From Verrucomicrobiota bacterium (GTDB taxonomy: Bacteria > Verrucomicrobiota > Verrucomicrobiia > Limisphaerales > AV2), in assembly GCA_003218935.1 (NCBI GenBank), contig QHPA01000036.1:1-6431 (forward strand): a DNA stretch of 6,431 nt. Reading direction: 5' to 3'. The notes beneath the pieces were generated by a model. The model did not search any database. It saw only the letters and a list, made by a program, of their open reading frames with translations, and was not told the origin of the DNA. Below are positions 1 through 6,431 of this stretch, in pieces; position 1 is the stretch's first letter; each line of letters starts with the position of its first letter. The position numbers and the translations under genes were made by a program.

Positions 1-2
1 CG

Positions 3-86
3 AGCCGCAACAACATTTCCCACGTTGGCTTCACCATCAAGTGGGCCCAGCAACACGGCAAGGCCATTCACACTAAACAGGCTTGA
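3..86 (+). CDS. C-terminal end of an unidentified protein (5' end outside the window)
   Basis: The third forward frame is open from the left edge to a TGA at 84-86 and gives 27 residues ending ...AQQHGKAIHTKQA. About 20 of the 27 codons end in G or C, which matches the third-position bias of the clearly real genes in the window, and the other two forward frames lack this bias. That is why I read it as a real gene end. The last 19 bases overlap the 3' end of the minus-strand DNA methyltransferase, so the two genes converge tail to tail with no room for a separate terminator. I do not recognise the family from this short tail, and no function can be assigned. Confidence 0.5.
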   Translation, partial: SRNNISHVGFTIKWAQQHGKAIHTKQA

Positions 87-934
87 GAAGTGATCGCTTT
101 CCCATTCCCGCTAACAGTTGAAAATTCAAAGAGGTTCCCCGACGATCCGTCGCAGTCGGCCGCTTTCTTCATCCGCGATTCCGCAATCCGGCAATAGTCG
201 GGATTGATTTCGCACGCCACGACACGGCGGCCAAGGCGTTCACAAACCACAGGGACTGTGCCCGCCCCGCAGAACGGATCGAAAACCAGGTCACCTGGAT
301 TGGAACTAGCGTTGACGAGCCGCTCCATCAATTTCTCTGGCTTCTGAATCGTGTTTAGCAATTCGCGGCTGATCAGTTCCTTCGATTTGTAGGTGAGTTG
401 CTTGATGTCACCCCACACGTCGCCGGGATTCTTGCCGTCGGGATGGAACGCCGTCTTGCCAAACTTGCCGTTGCGCACGGACGGCACGCGTTCGCAGCGC
501 AGGCGATGCTCCAATTCCACCAGTTGCGGCACGCGAATCGCGTCGAGATTGAACGTCTTCGCCTTGCCCTTGATGAAGTAGCAAATCACGTCGTAATTGT
601 TCGTGTAGGAAACTCGCCCCTGCGCCAGCCGGCTCGGCTGATACCACACGAGCTTTGACTGCAATGTGAGGAAAGGCCGGTAATCAATGAAATCCACACA
701 CTCCGGCTTGCCGAACAAATAAGCCGCACCGCCGGGTTTGAGCAACCGTGAAAAAGATTTCAGCAATTCGAGATTGAAATGTTGGATGTCCGGCACGTTG
801 TCCCACTCGTGCGCCGTGACCGCGTAAGGCCCGTCGCAGACAATGAGGTCAAACGATTCGCCGGGAAGTCCGCGCATGAACGACACAGCATCGCCTTGGA
901 CGATTTTCCCGATAGCAGAATCAAAGTCGCGCAT
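68..934 (-). CDS. Beta-class DNA amino-methyltransferase (N6-adenine or N4-cytosine)
   Basis: A 288-residue site-specific DNA methyltransferase of the N6_N4_Mtase type, transferring a methyl group from SAM to an exocyclic amino group of adenine or cytosine in DNA. The catalytic motif IV (CDGPY, residues 33-37) comes first. A central region follows that includes NPGDVWG (169-175) and probably holds target recognition. QKPEKL (197-202) and the SAM-binding motif I FDPFCGAGT (218-226) are near the C-terminus, and this order defines the beta class. Motif IV normally reads (S/N/D)PP(Y/F/W); here the first proline is glycine. The start is well fixed: an in-frame TAG lies 9 bases upstream of the ATG, although no clear Shine-Dalgarno is visible. 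No restriction endonuclease is adjacent within the window, so it is either a solitary methyltransferase or its partner lies elsewhere. Target sequence cannot be read from the sequence. The frame is intact, unlike the two genes upstream of it. Confidence 0.9.
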   Translation of the reverse strand: MRDFDSAIGKIVQGDAVSFMRGLPGESFDLIVCDGPYAVTAHEWDNVPDIQHFNLELLKSFSRLLKPGGAAYLFGKPECVDFIDYRPFLTLQSKLVWYQPSRLAQGRVSYTNNYDVICYFIKGKAKTFNLDAIRVPQLVELEHRLRCERVPSVRNGKFGKTAFHPDGKNPGDVWGDIKQLTYKSKELISRELLNTIQKPEKLMERLVNASSNPGDLVFDPFCGAGTVPVVCERLGRRVVACEINPDYCRIAESRMKKAADCDGSSGNLFEFSTVSGNGKAITSQACLV

Positions 935-964
935 GACGCAACGCTACAACGCGCGACGAATTCA

Positions 965-1138
965 TCAAGCTGAATTTGGATTTGCGGTCAATGTAACAAC
1001 ACCGAGCGTAATCCCGCATGACGGATTTTGTGGCACAAGCGTGGTGAGGTAATCAAACAACACCACTGGATAATGCGGCCTGAAATCGGCGTAACGATTC
1101 GCGAGGCCGGACAAGTGATCGTGAAAAGTCTGATCCAA
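965..1138 (-). pseudogene. Truncated N-terminal stub of a small-molecule SAM-dependent methyltransferase
   Basis: A 57-codon reading frame, stop TGA at 965-967, with a possible TTG start at 1136-1138 preceded closely by AGGA. Its first 37 or so residues contain FHDHLSG..NRYADFRPHYP followed by LFDYL, which matches the N-terminal signature of class I methyltransferases that usually begin F.DHFS..A..YA.FRP.YP..LFDYLA..P. In those proteins the next element is the SAM-binding motif (W-D-x-G-T-G-N-G-Q). Here it is replaced by unrelated residues and a stop about 20 codons later, so homology breaks near position 1025. A normal member has roughly 250 residues; this keeps about 15 per cent. It cannot bind SAM and is best read as a remnant. 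It sits between the DNA methyltransferase (30 bp downstream) and the broken ATPase. The family assignment rests on remembered family patterns, not an alignment. Confidence 0.6.
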
Positions 1139-1203
1139 GAGTCCTAGCGGAGTCGTCGCGATTTTTGAATTAACACGTTACCCGCTGGTATGATCCGCCT
1201 TTA

Positions 1204-2566
1204 CTATCGAGCATAAAACTTTTCGATCTGGTCGCGGGAAACAATAATCCGCCTGATGCTTCGTCTGTCGGGCAACGGAACAATATCTTGGGAATCCTAC
1301 TTTACGGCGATGACTTCTGGAAACAGGAAAACGTCTTGATTGGGCTCGGCACGAGTACCCTTCAGTTCGGCATAGCAACCATAGTCAATTGTAAAGACGT
1401 GGTACGGCTCACCGGGGCGATCTGGGTGAGTCCACGTGGTTCTCATTCTATGAAGGAGACGGAGGTTCAACAGTCGAACAAGTAGTGGATGCCTGGCATC
1501 TTGATAACCGACCATGAAAGACCTGGATTTCTTGTTCTTAATCACATCTTGAATCAGTGCGTTTAAGAATTCTTCGTCACGTGTATTGGGAGAAAGATTG
1601 CTCAATTTCGCATTTCTGTACCAAGCCTTGGCAGCCGTGGTCACATGGTCAATACCGATTTTCTCTCCAGTCCCGCGACGGAATTCAGAATATGCTAATC
1701 GCAAAATGTTCAGGAGATCACGACAGTTTCCTTCCGACGCGCGGACCAGCTCTTGGAGACATTTCTCTTGAGTAAAGAAGAACGAAATCACATGCGACCG
1801 TTTCGTAGCCGGAGGGCACATCAAATTCCATGCCAATAGCTCGCCGAGGTGATTGTACAGAACTTGGGAAAAGAACGTCATTACCGCGTCCCGGTTTTCG
1901 TCCCAGAGGAAATAGCTATCTAGGTCTATATCACTAAAAACGTCCGCGCTTAAAGACAACGCGTTTGTCCGATGCAAAAATCTGTTTCAGTATATGCGCA
2001 AAGATCGGCTGTGCTGGCTGGGGCACAGATACGAACTCGTCAAGGCCAATGTAGATTCGCTCAATTTCTGCGTGGGAACAGAATGCCCGAAAAGTTGACG
2101 AAAGATTGCGGCAATCGAAAGAACCATCCTTGCTGCAAATGTGGTCAACAAACGCGAGTATTGCTTCCTGTGCGTGCATCTGTTTCGTTTCACCAAGCCT
2201 CAGCGTTTCGACGTAGCCGAACAGTCTTGTTCCAAGTTCATTTAGAAACTCAAACGCATAATTCCGCCCAACAACGCTTGCCTCAGGCGATATGGTTGCA
2301 GTGCCGCTTCCGAGGCGTTGACAATCAAAAATGAAGTATGGGGCACGATGTTCCTTCAAAGAACAGGTGTGGCGGTGAAAATGAAGCAAATGCGTCTTGC
2401 CGACGCCACGTCTTCCATAAACTACCTGGCTTTCCGTTTCCGAAAGTTCCGCCAGGACCCCGCAATCCACATAAGTATTATACAGTGTAAGATCATTATC
2501 CTGTCGTTCAGCGCGTCGTTCCAACGTGTTGATCGCAATTGCTACTTTTTCATCTCTCAGGTCCAT
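1204..2566 (-). pseudogene. P-loop ATPase gene broken by a frame change and a premature amber stop
   Basis: The 5' part (ATG at 2564-2566, open to 1934, 210 residues) carries Walker A GRRGVGKT at residues 51-58 and a hydrophobic strand ending in an acidic pair, IYIGLDEF (171-178), as Walker B. Coding then continues one frame over: residues ADVFSDIDLDSYFLWDEN and the following 200 or so residues read well to TAG at 1297-1299. Past that stop the same frame continues for 30 sensible codons, including RRSIRRIIV and DQIEKFY, to a TAG at 1204-1206. In the family I recall, conserved residues (a KIAAIE-like strand and a G-x-E-L-G-A-D motif) lie at the junction; here they are mostly missing, so a small deletion probably accompanied the frame change near 1945-1955. 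Base composition is more AT-rich than ahcY and metK, suggesting an acquired gene. Role unknown; such ATPases are scattered accessory genes. The downstream piece could start at a TTG (1975-1977), but it would lack the nucleotide-binding core. Confidence 0.7.
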
Positions 2567-2646
2567 AAATGTCAGGTCTCGCGAGCGGTACCGATAGCTG
2601 CTTCTAGCGCACAATGATGCCGCCCGTACGATACTCTGCCAACGCA

Positions 2647-2674
2647 AAAGGCGAACGGTTTCCCGTTCGCCTTT
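2647..2674 (-). terminator. Intrinsic terminator after ahcY
   Basis: A perfect 12-bp inverted repeat (AAAGGCGAACGG at 2647-2658 and its complement at 2663-2674) encloses a 4-nt loop. Read on the minus strand the stem ends in a short T run (positions 2649-2646). It begins 23 bp past the ahcY stop and lies before the ATPase start at 2566, so it most likely ends the metK-ahcY transcript and insulates the accessory genes from it. The T run is short, so termination may be partial. Confidence 0.85.
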
Positions 2675-2697
2675 CGTGTTTCTAGATTTGAATCCGC

Positions 2698-4176
2698 TCA
2701 ATACCGGTAGTGCTCCGCCTTGTACGGCCCGTCCACCGGCACGCCGATGTAGTCGGCTTGTTTCTTCGTCAGCTTCGTCAGCTTCACGCCGATTTTTTCC
2801 AGGTGCAGCCGCGCGACTTCTTCGTCCAGTTTCTTGGGCAAACGATACACGCCGACCTTGTAGGTGTCCTTGTTTTTCCAAAGGTCGAGTTGCGCGAGGA
2901 CCTGGTTGGTAAAGCTGTTGCTCATCACGAAGCTCGGATGGCCTTCGGCGCAGCCGAGGTTCACCAGCCGGCCTTCGGCAAGCAGATAAATGCTGCTGCC
3001 GCCGGGCAGGTCGTAACGGTCCACTTGCGGTTTGATGTTCACTTTTGTCACGCCCTTCGCGTTGTTGAGCCGGTCCACCTGAATCTCGTTGTCGAAGTGG
3101 CCGATGTTACAGACGATGGCCTGGTCCTTCATCTTGAGGATGTGCTCCAGCGTAATGACGTCGCAGTTGCCGGTGGTCGTGACGTAGATGTCCGCCTCGC
3201 CCAGCGTGTCTTCGATCGTCGTGACTTTGAACCCTTCCATCGCGGCCTGGAGGGCGTTGATGGGATCGATCTCGGTGACGATGACCCGCGCGCCGAATCC
3301 GCGCAGGCTGTGGGCGCTGCCTTTGCCGACGTCGCCGTAACCGCAAACGACGGCGGTCTTGCCGGCGATCATCACGCCGAGCGCGCGCTTAAGGCCGTCG
3401 GCGAGCGATTCGCGGCAGCCGTAAAGGTTGTCGAACTTGGATTTGGTGACGGAATCGTTGACGTTGATCGCGGGCACGAGGAGCTTGCCGGCTTCAAGCA
3501 TCTGATAAAGGCGATGCACGCCGGTGGTCGTCTCTTCGCTGACGCCCTTCCATTCCTTCACGACCTGCGTGAACCAGCCGGGGCGCTCCTTCGCGCACTT
3601 CTTGAGCAGGTTCTTCACAACGGATAATTCGTGGTTGTCGCTCGGCTCGTTGACCCAGTCGTCGCCCTGCTCCATCTCGTAGCCCTTGTGGAGCAGGAGC
3701 GTGGCGTCGCCGCCGTCGTCCACGATCAGTTGCGGACCTTTATTGCCCGGATGCGTCAGCGCCGCGAGGGTGAACTCCCAGTATTCCTCGAGCGTTTCGC
3801 CTTTGAAGGCGAAGACGGGAATGCCCGCCTTGGCGATGGCGGCAGCAGCCTGGTCTTGCGTGGAAAAAATGTTGCAGCTCGCCCAGCGCACGGACGCGCC
3901 CAGCTCAACCAGCGTCTCGATGAGCACGGCGGTTTCGATGGTCATGTGCAACGAACCGGTGACACGCACACCGCTGAACGGCTTCTGCCCGCTATGTTTG
4001 GCGCGCACCGCCATGAGACCGGGCATTTCCTGCTCGGCGACTTCGATTTCCCTGCGACCGAAGTCGGCGAGTGAGATGTCTTTGACGCAGTAGTCGGGTT
4101 TGGCAGCGGCGTCGCCGTTTTTTGCAATGGGCTTGGCGGCCTTGGCGCGAGAGGGAGGAAGTTTGACGGTAGGCAT
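2698..4176 (-). CDS. ahcY: S-adenosylhomocysteine hydrolase (adenosylhomocysteinase)
   Basis: Cytosolic NAD-dependent enzyme that reversibly splits S-adenosylhomocysteine into adenosine and homocysteine, removing the product inhibitor of methyltransferases and feeding methionine resynthesis. At 492 residues it has the length of the long bacterial form. The substrate domain has [16 protein letters not shown] (74-89) and [13 protein letters not shown] (101-113). An insertion of about 40 residues (roughly 165-215, around [13 protein letters not shown]) is the one seen in many bacterial enzymes. The NAD Rossmann motif is [10 protein letters not shown] (277-286), with Cys where many have Ala. [11 protein letters not shown] (412-422) and the C-terminal HYRY tail, which reaches the neighbouring subunit's cofactor site in known structures, are all present. 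A basic, Ala/Lys-rich leader of some 25 residues precedes the conserved region. No Shine-Dalgarno is obvious before the ATG. It follows metK by 77 bp on the same strand and is probably co-transcribed with it. Confidence 0.98.
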   Translation of the reverse strand: MPTVKLPPSRAKAAKPIAKNGDAAAKPDYCVKDISLADFGRREIEVAEQEMPGLMAVRAKHSGQKPFSGVRVTGSLHMTIETAVLIETLVELGASVRWASCNIFSTQDQAAAAIAKAGIPVFAFKGETLEEYWEFTLAALTHPGNKGPQLIVDDGGDATLLLHKGYEMEQGDDWVNEPSDNHELSVVKNLLKKCAKERPGWFTQVVKEWKGVSEETTTGVHRLYQMLEAGKLLVPAINVNDSVTKSKFDNLYGCRESLADGLKRALGVMIAGKTAVVCGYGDVGKGSAHSLRGFGARVIVTEIDPINALQAAMEGFKVTTIEDTLGEADIYVTTTGNCDVITLEHILKMKDQAIVCNIGHFDNEIQVDRLNNAKGVTKVNIKPQVDRYDLPGGSSIYLLAEGRLVNLGCAEGHPSFVMSNSFTNQVLAQLDLWKNKDTYKVGVYRLPKKLDEEVARLHLEKIGVKLTKLTKKQADYIGVPVDGPYKAEHYRY

Positions 4177-4179
4177 AAT

Positions 4180-4244
4180 CGTTAAGTCGTTGAATCGGTT
4201 TTGCGCCGAACCGGTGTAACGATTTAACGTTTCAACGGTTCAAC
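4180..4244. repeat. Inverted array of degenerate 8-bp repeats between metK and ahcY
   Basis: Positions 4213-4244 are four back-to-back 8-bp units of the form G-N-T-N-Y-A-A-C (for example GATTTAAC at 4221 and GGTTCAAC at 4237). Two and a half more units lie on the opposite strand between 4177 and 4196. The two sets face each other, so 4180-4200 and 4209-4229 form an imperfect 21-bp inverted repeat around an 8-nt loop, with about 17 matched positions. It fills nearly all of the 77-bp spacer. On the metK-ahcY transcript two positions become A-C mismatches, while on the opposite strand they are G-U pairs. It could fold in the mRNA or be a genome-wide intergenic repeat; there is no T run, so it is not a typical terminator. 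Confidence 0.6.
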
Positions 4245-4253
4245 ATCGGTACG

Positions 4254-5432
<1,179 letters not shown>

Positions 5433-5461
5433 TCAGTTTTTCAAGCAGCCTGACATACATA

Positions 5462-5489
5462 TTGACATATCAAGATTGGATGATATAAA
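5462..5489 (+). promoter_or_regulatory. Sigma70-type promoter of the ArsR-methyltransferase gene
   Basis: TTGACA at 5462-5467 (perfect -35) and TATAAA at 5484-5489 (near-perfect -10) are separated by 16 bp. Transcription would start near 5496, leaving a leader of about 33 nt before the ATG at 5529. The palindrome at 5467-5486 fills the spacer, so a bound repressor would block this promoter and give autoregulation. Confidence 0.75.
5467..5486. promoter_or_regulatory. Palindromic operator, probable site of the ArsR/SahR-like repressor
   Basis: ATATCA (5467-5472) and TGATAT (5481-5486) form a perfect inverted repeat with an 8-bp spacer. It is 20 bp in all, the usual size for an ArsR dimer site. 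It lies between the -35 and -10 of the regulator promoter and covers the -10 of the metK promoter. A partly overlapping direct repeat, TGACATA at 5451 and 5463, is spaced by 12 bp and might be an accessory half-site. Binding is inferred from position and symmetry. Confidence 0.6.
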
Positions 5490-5507
5490 AACAGAGCAGC
5501 ACGTCAA
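5480..5507 (-). promoter_or_regulatory. Sigma70-type promoter of metK-ahcY
   Basis: On the minus strand TTGACG (5507-5502) and TATCAT (5485-5480) are 16 bp apart. The start would be near 5473, about 40 nt before the metK ATG. The -10 lies inside the palindrome, and it overlaps the -10 of the opposing promoter, so polymerase could probably not sit on both at once. Confidence 0.65.
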
Positions 5508-5517
5508 TAGATATTTC

Positions 5518-5521
5518 AGGA
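5518..5521 (+). promoter_or_regulatory. Ribosome binding site of the ArsR-methyltransferase gene
   Basis: AGGA, 7 nt before the ATG at 5529. With an in-frame TAG a few codons upstream of this ATG (5508-5510), it fixes the start. The minus-strand genes in this window lack an equally clear site. Confidence 0.7.
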
Positions 5522-5528
5522 AATCTGC

Positions 5529-6431
5529 ATGTCCGCCACTTTGAAATCGCTCCGCGCCCTGGCCGACCCTACGCGTCTGCGGATCATGGCATTGTTGGAA
5601 AAGGACGACCTTTCGGTGAACGAATTGCAGGAGATCACGCGGATGGGGCAGTCGCGCATTTCGACGCACCTCGGTCTGTTGCAGGACGCCGGCTTGCTGC
5701 AATCGCGGCGAGAAGGCAAACGCACGTTTTACAAGCTCAACCACGCTGCCGACACTGTCGGGAGCGAATTCATCCGGTTGGCCGTGCGCGGGGCGAAGGA
5801 AACGCACGAGCACGCCGCCGATCAGCTCAACCTCAAACGGATCCTCGCGCGCCGGAACGAACAGGCGCAGGTGTATTTCAACCAGATTGCCGGTCGTTTC
5901 GACCGTGTGTACGGCCCGGGCCGATCCTGGCAGGCGTTCGGTCATTTGCTGCTGCGCATCCTGCCGCCGCTGACTGTGGCCGACCTTGGTTCCGGCGAAG
6001 GTCTGTTGAGCGAACTGCTCGCGCGCCGCTGCAAAAAGGTCATCGCGGTCGATAACTCCGAAAAGATCGTCGCCTTTGGCGCGGCCAAGGCGAAGAAAAA
6101 CGGTCTGAAGAACCTGGAATTTCGCCTCGGCGATCTGGAGAATCCGCCCATCGAACCGCAGAGCGTTGACCTCGTCATCCTCAGTCAGGCTCTGCATCAC
6201 GCGGCGGTTCCAGCCAACGCAATCCATTCAACTTTCAAAATGCTGCGAAGCGGCGGGCAAATCATGATCCTCGATTTGCTCCAGCACAACTTCCAGAAAG
6301 CGCGGGAGCTTTACGGCGATCACTGGCTTGGTTTCGCGGAAAGCGATTTGCACCGTTGGCTCGAAGACGCCGGTTTCAAGAAAGTCGAGATCAGCGTTGT
6401 GGCGCGCGAGGAACAGCCGCCGCATTTTCAG
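5529..6431 (+). CDS. ArsR-family winged-helix regulator fused to a SAM methyltransferase-like domain (SahR-like); 3' end outside the window
   Basis: The frame is open from ATG 5529 to the window edge, 301 codons. Residues 1-75 are an ArsR winged helix: LRALADPTRLRIMALL (8-23), a recognition-helix stretch GQSRISTHLGLLQDAGLL (40-57) and a wing, RREGKRTFYKL (60-70). No ArsR metal-site cysteines (ELCVC type) are present, so it is not a metal sensor. A linker with YFNQIAGRFD (116-125) leads to a class I methyltransferase fold: motif I VADLGSGEG (150-158), the acidic end of strand 2 in VIAVDNS (171-177), a GDLE acidic residue (201-204), and the strand-4 region VDLVILSQALHH (213-224). This is the architecture of SahR, described in Desulfovibrio as an SAH-responsive repressor of SAM-cycle genes. 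Divergence from metK-ahcY and the shared operator support the same job. Probably only a short C-terminal tail is missing. Whether the second domain still catalyses methyl transfer or only senses SAM/SAH cannot be told. Confidence 0.88.
   Translation, partial: MSATLKSLRALADPTRLRIMALLEKDDLSVNELQEITRMGQSRISTHLGLLQDAGLLQSRREGKRTFYKLNHAADTVGSEFIRLAVRGAKETHEHAADQLNLKRILARRNEQAQVYFNQIAGRFDRVYGPGRSWQAFGHLLLRILPPLTVADLGSGEGLLSELLARRCKKVIAVDNSEKIVAFGAAKAKKNGLKNLEFRLGDLENPPIEPQSVDLVILSQALHHAAVPANAIHSTFKMLRSGGQIMILDLLQHNFQKARELYGDHWLGFAESDLHRWLEDAGFKKVEISVVAREEQPPHFQ

Noticed and set aside
1178..1378. 66-codon minus-strand frame across the ATPase 3' end
   Set aside because: It overlaps the better-supported ATPase tail in another frame and is rich in Arg, Ser and Cys without any motif.
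1949..1957. Programmed ribosomal frameshift in the ATPase
   Set aside because: The local bases (GTC TTT AAG) are not a convincing slippery heptamer, conserved residues seem to be missing at the junction, and a second lesion (amber stop) lies downstream, so decay is the simpler reading.
2567..2881. N-terminal extension of the ATPase frame reaching into ahcY and across the terminator
   Set aside because: It would overlap the ahcY 3' end and read through the terminator hairpin with no protein-like sequence; the ATG at 2564-2566 is the sensible start.
2710..3627. 305-codon plus-strand open frame opposite ahcY, and further frames at 3631-4093
   Set aside because: Shadows of ahcY, with His/Val/Asp-rich sequence typical of antisense reading of a GC-biased gene.
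5433..5528. SAM or SAH riboswitch upstream of metK
   Set aside because: The predicted leader is only about 40 nt and the whole spacer is 96 bp filled with promoter elements; no riboswitch-like stems were seen. The 77-bp metK-ahcY spacer likewise shows repeats, not an SAH aptamer pattern that I could recognise.
5433..6227. 264-codon open frame on the minus strand opposite the regulator gene
   Set aside because: It is antisense to the ArsR-methyltransferase frame, which has clear domains, a good ribosome binding site and a promoter. The antisense protein shows no motif and arises from GC-rich codons.

Overview
The window has two halves: a conserved S-adenosylmethionine (SAM) cycle locus on the right (about 2.64-6.43 kb), and an accessory, partly decayed stretch on the left (1-2.57 kb). 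The host looks like a moderately GC-rich free-living bacterium. SAHase carrying the roughly 40-residue bacterial-type insertion, next to metK and an ArsR-methyltransferase regulator, would fit Verrucomicrobiota or a similar phylum, but this is only a guess because there is no rRNA or other phylogenetic marker here.

Left half. The window opens inside the last codons of an unidentified plus-strand gene (stop at 84-86). It meets, tail to tail with a 19-bp overlap, an intact minus-strand beta-class DNA amino-methyltransferase (68-934) whose catalytic motif reads DGPY instead of DPPY. Upstream of it lies the N-terminal stub of a small-molecule SAM methyltransferase (965-1138), which loses homology before the SAM-binding glycine motif. 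Next comes a P-loop ATPase (1204-2566) that is broken: the frame changes near 1950, where some conserved sequence also seems to be missing, and an in-frame amber stop (1297-1299) cuts off a recognisable C-terminal tail. This half looks like an accessory island in decay in which only the DNA methyltransferase remains intact.

Right half. metK (SAM synthetase, 4254-5432) and ahcY (S-adenosylhomocysteine hydrolase, 2698-4176) lie head to tail on the minus strand, 77 bp apart, and end at a strong hairpin terminator (2647-2674). Diverging from metK is a plus-strand gene (from 5529, running off the window) for an ArsR-type winged helix fused to a SAM methyltransferase-like domain, the architecture of the SAH-sensing repressor SahR. 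The 96-bp divergent spacer holds a near-consensus promoter for each direction. The two promoters overlap on one ATATCA-N8-TGATAT palindrome, so one bound repressor could close both.

Together: MetK makes SAM, methyltransferases convert it to SAH, AhcY removes SAH, and the SahR-like protein probably reads the SAH (or SAM) level and sets metK-ahcY and its own expression. The metK leader is only about 40 nt, too short for a SAM riboswitch, which fits control by a protein repressor.
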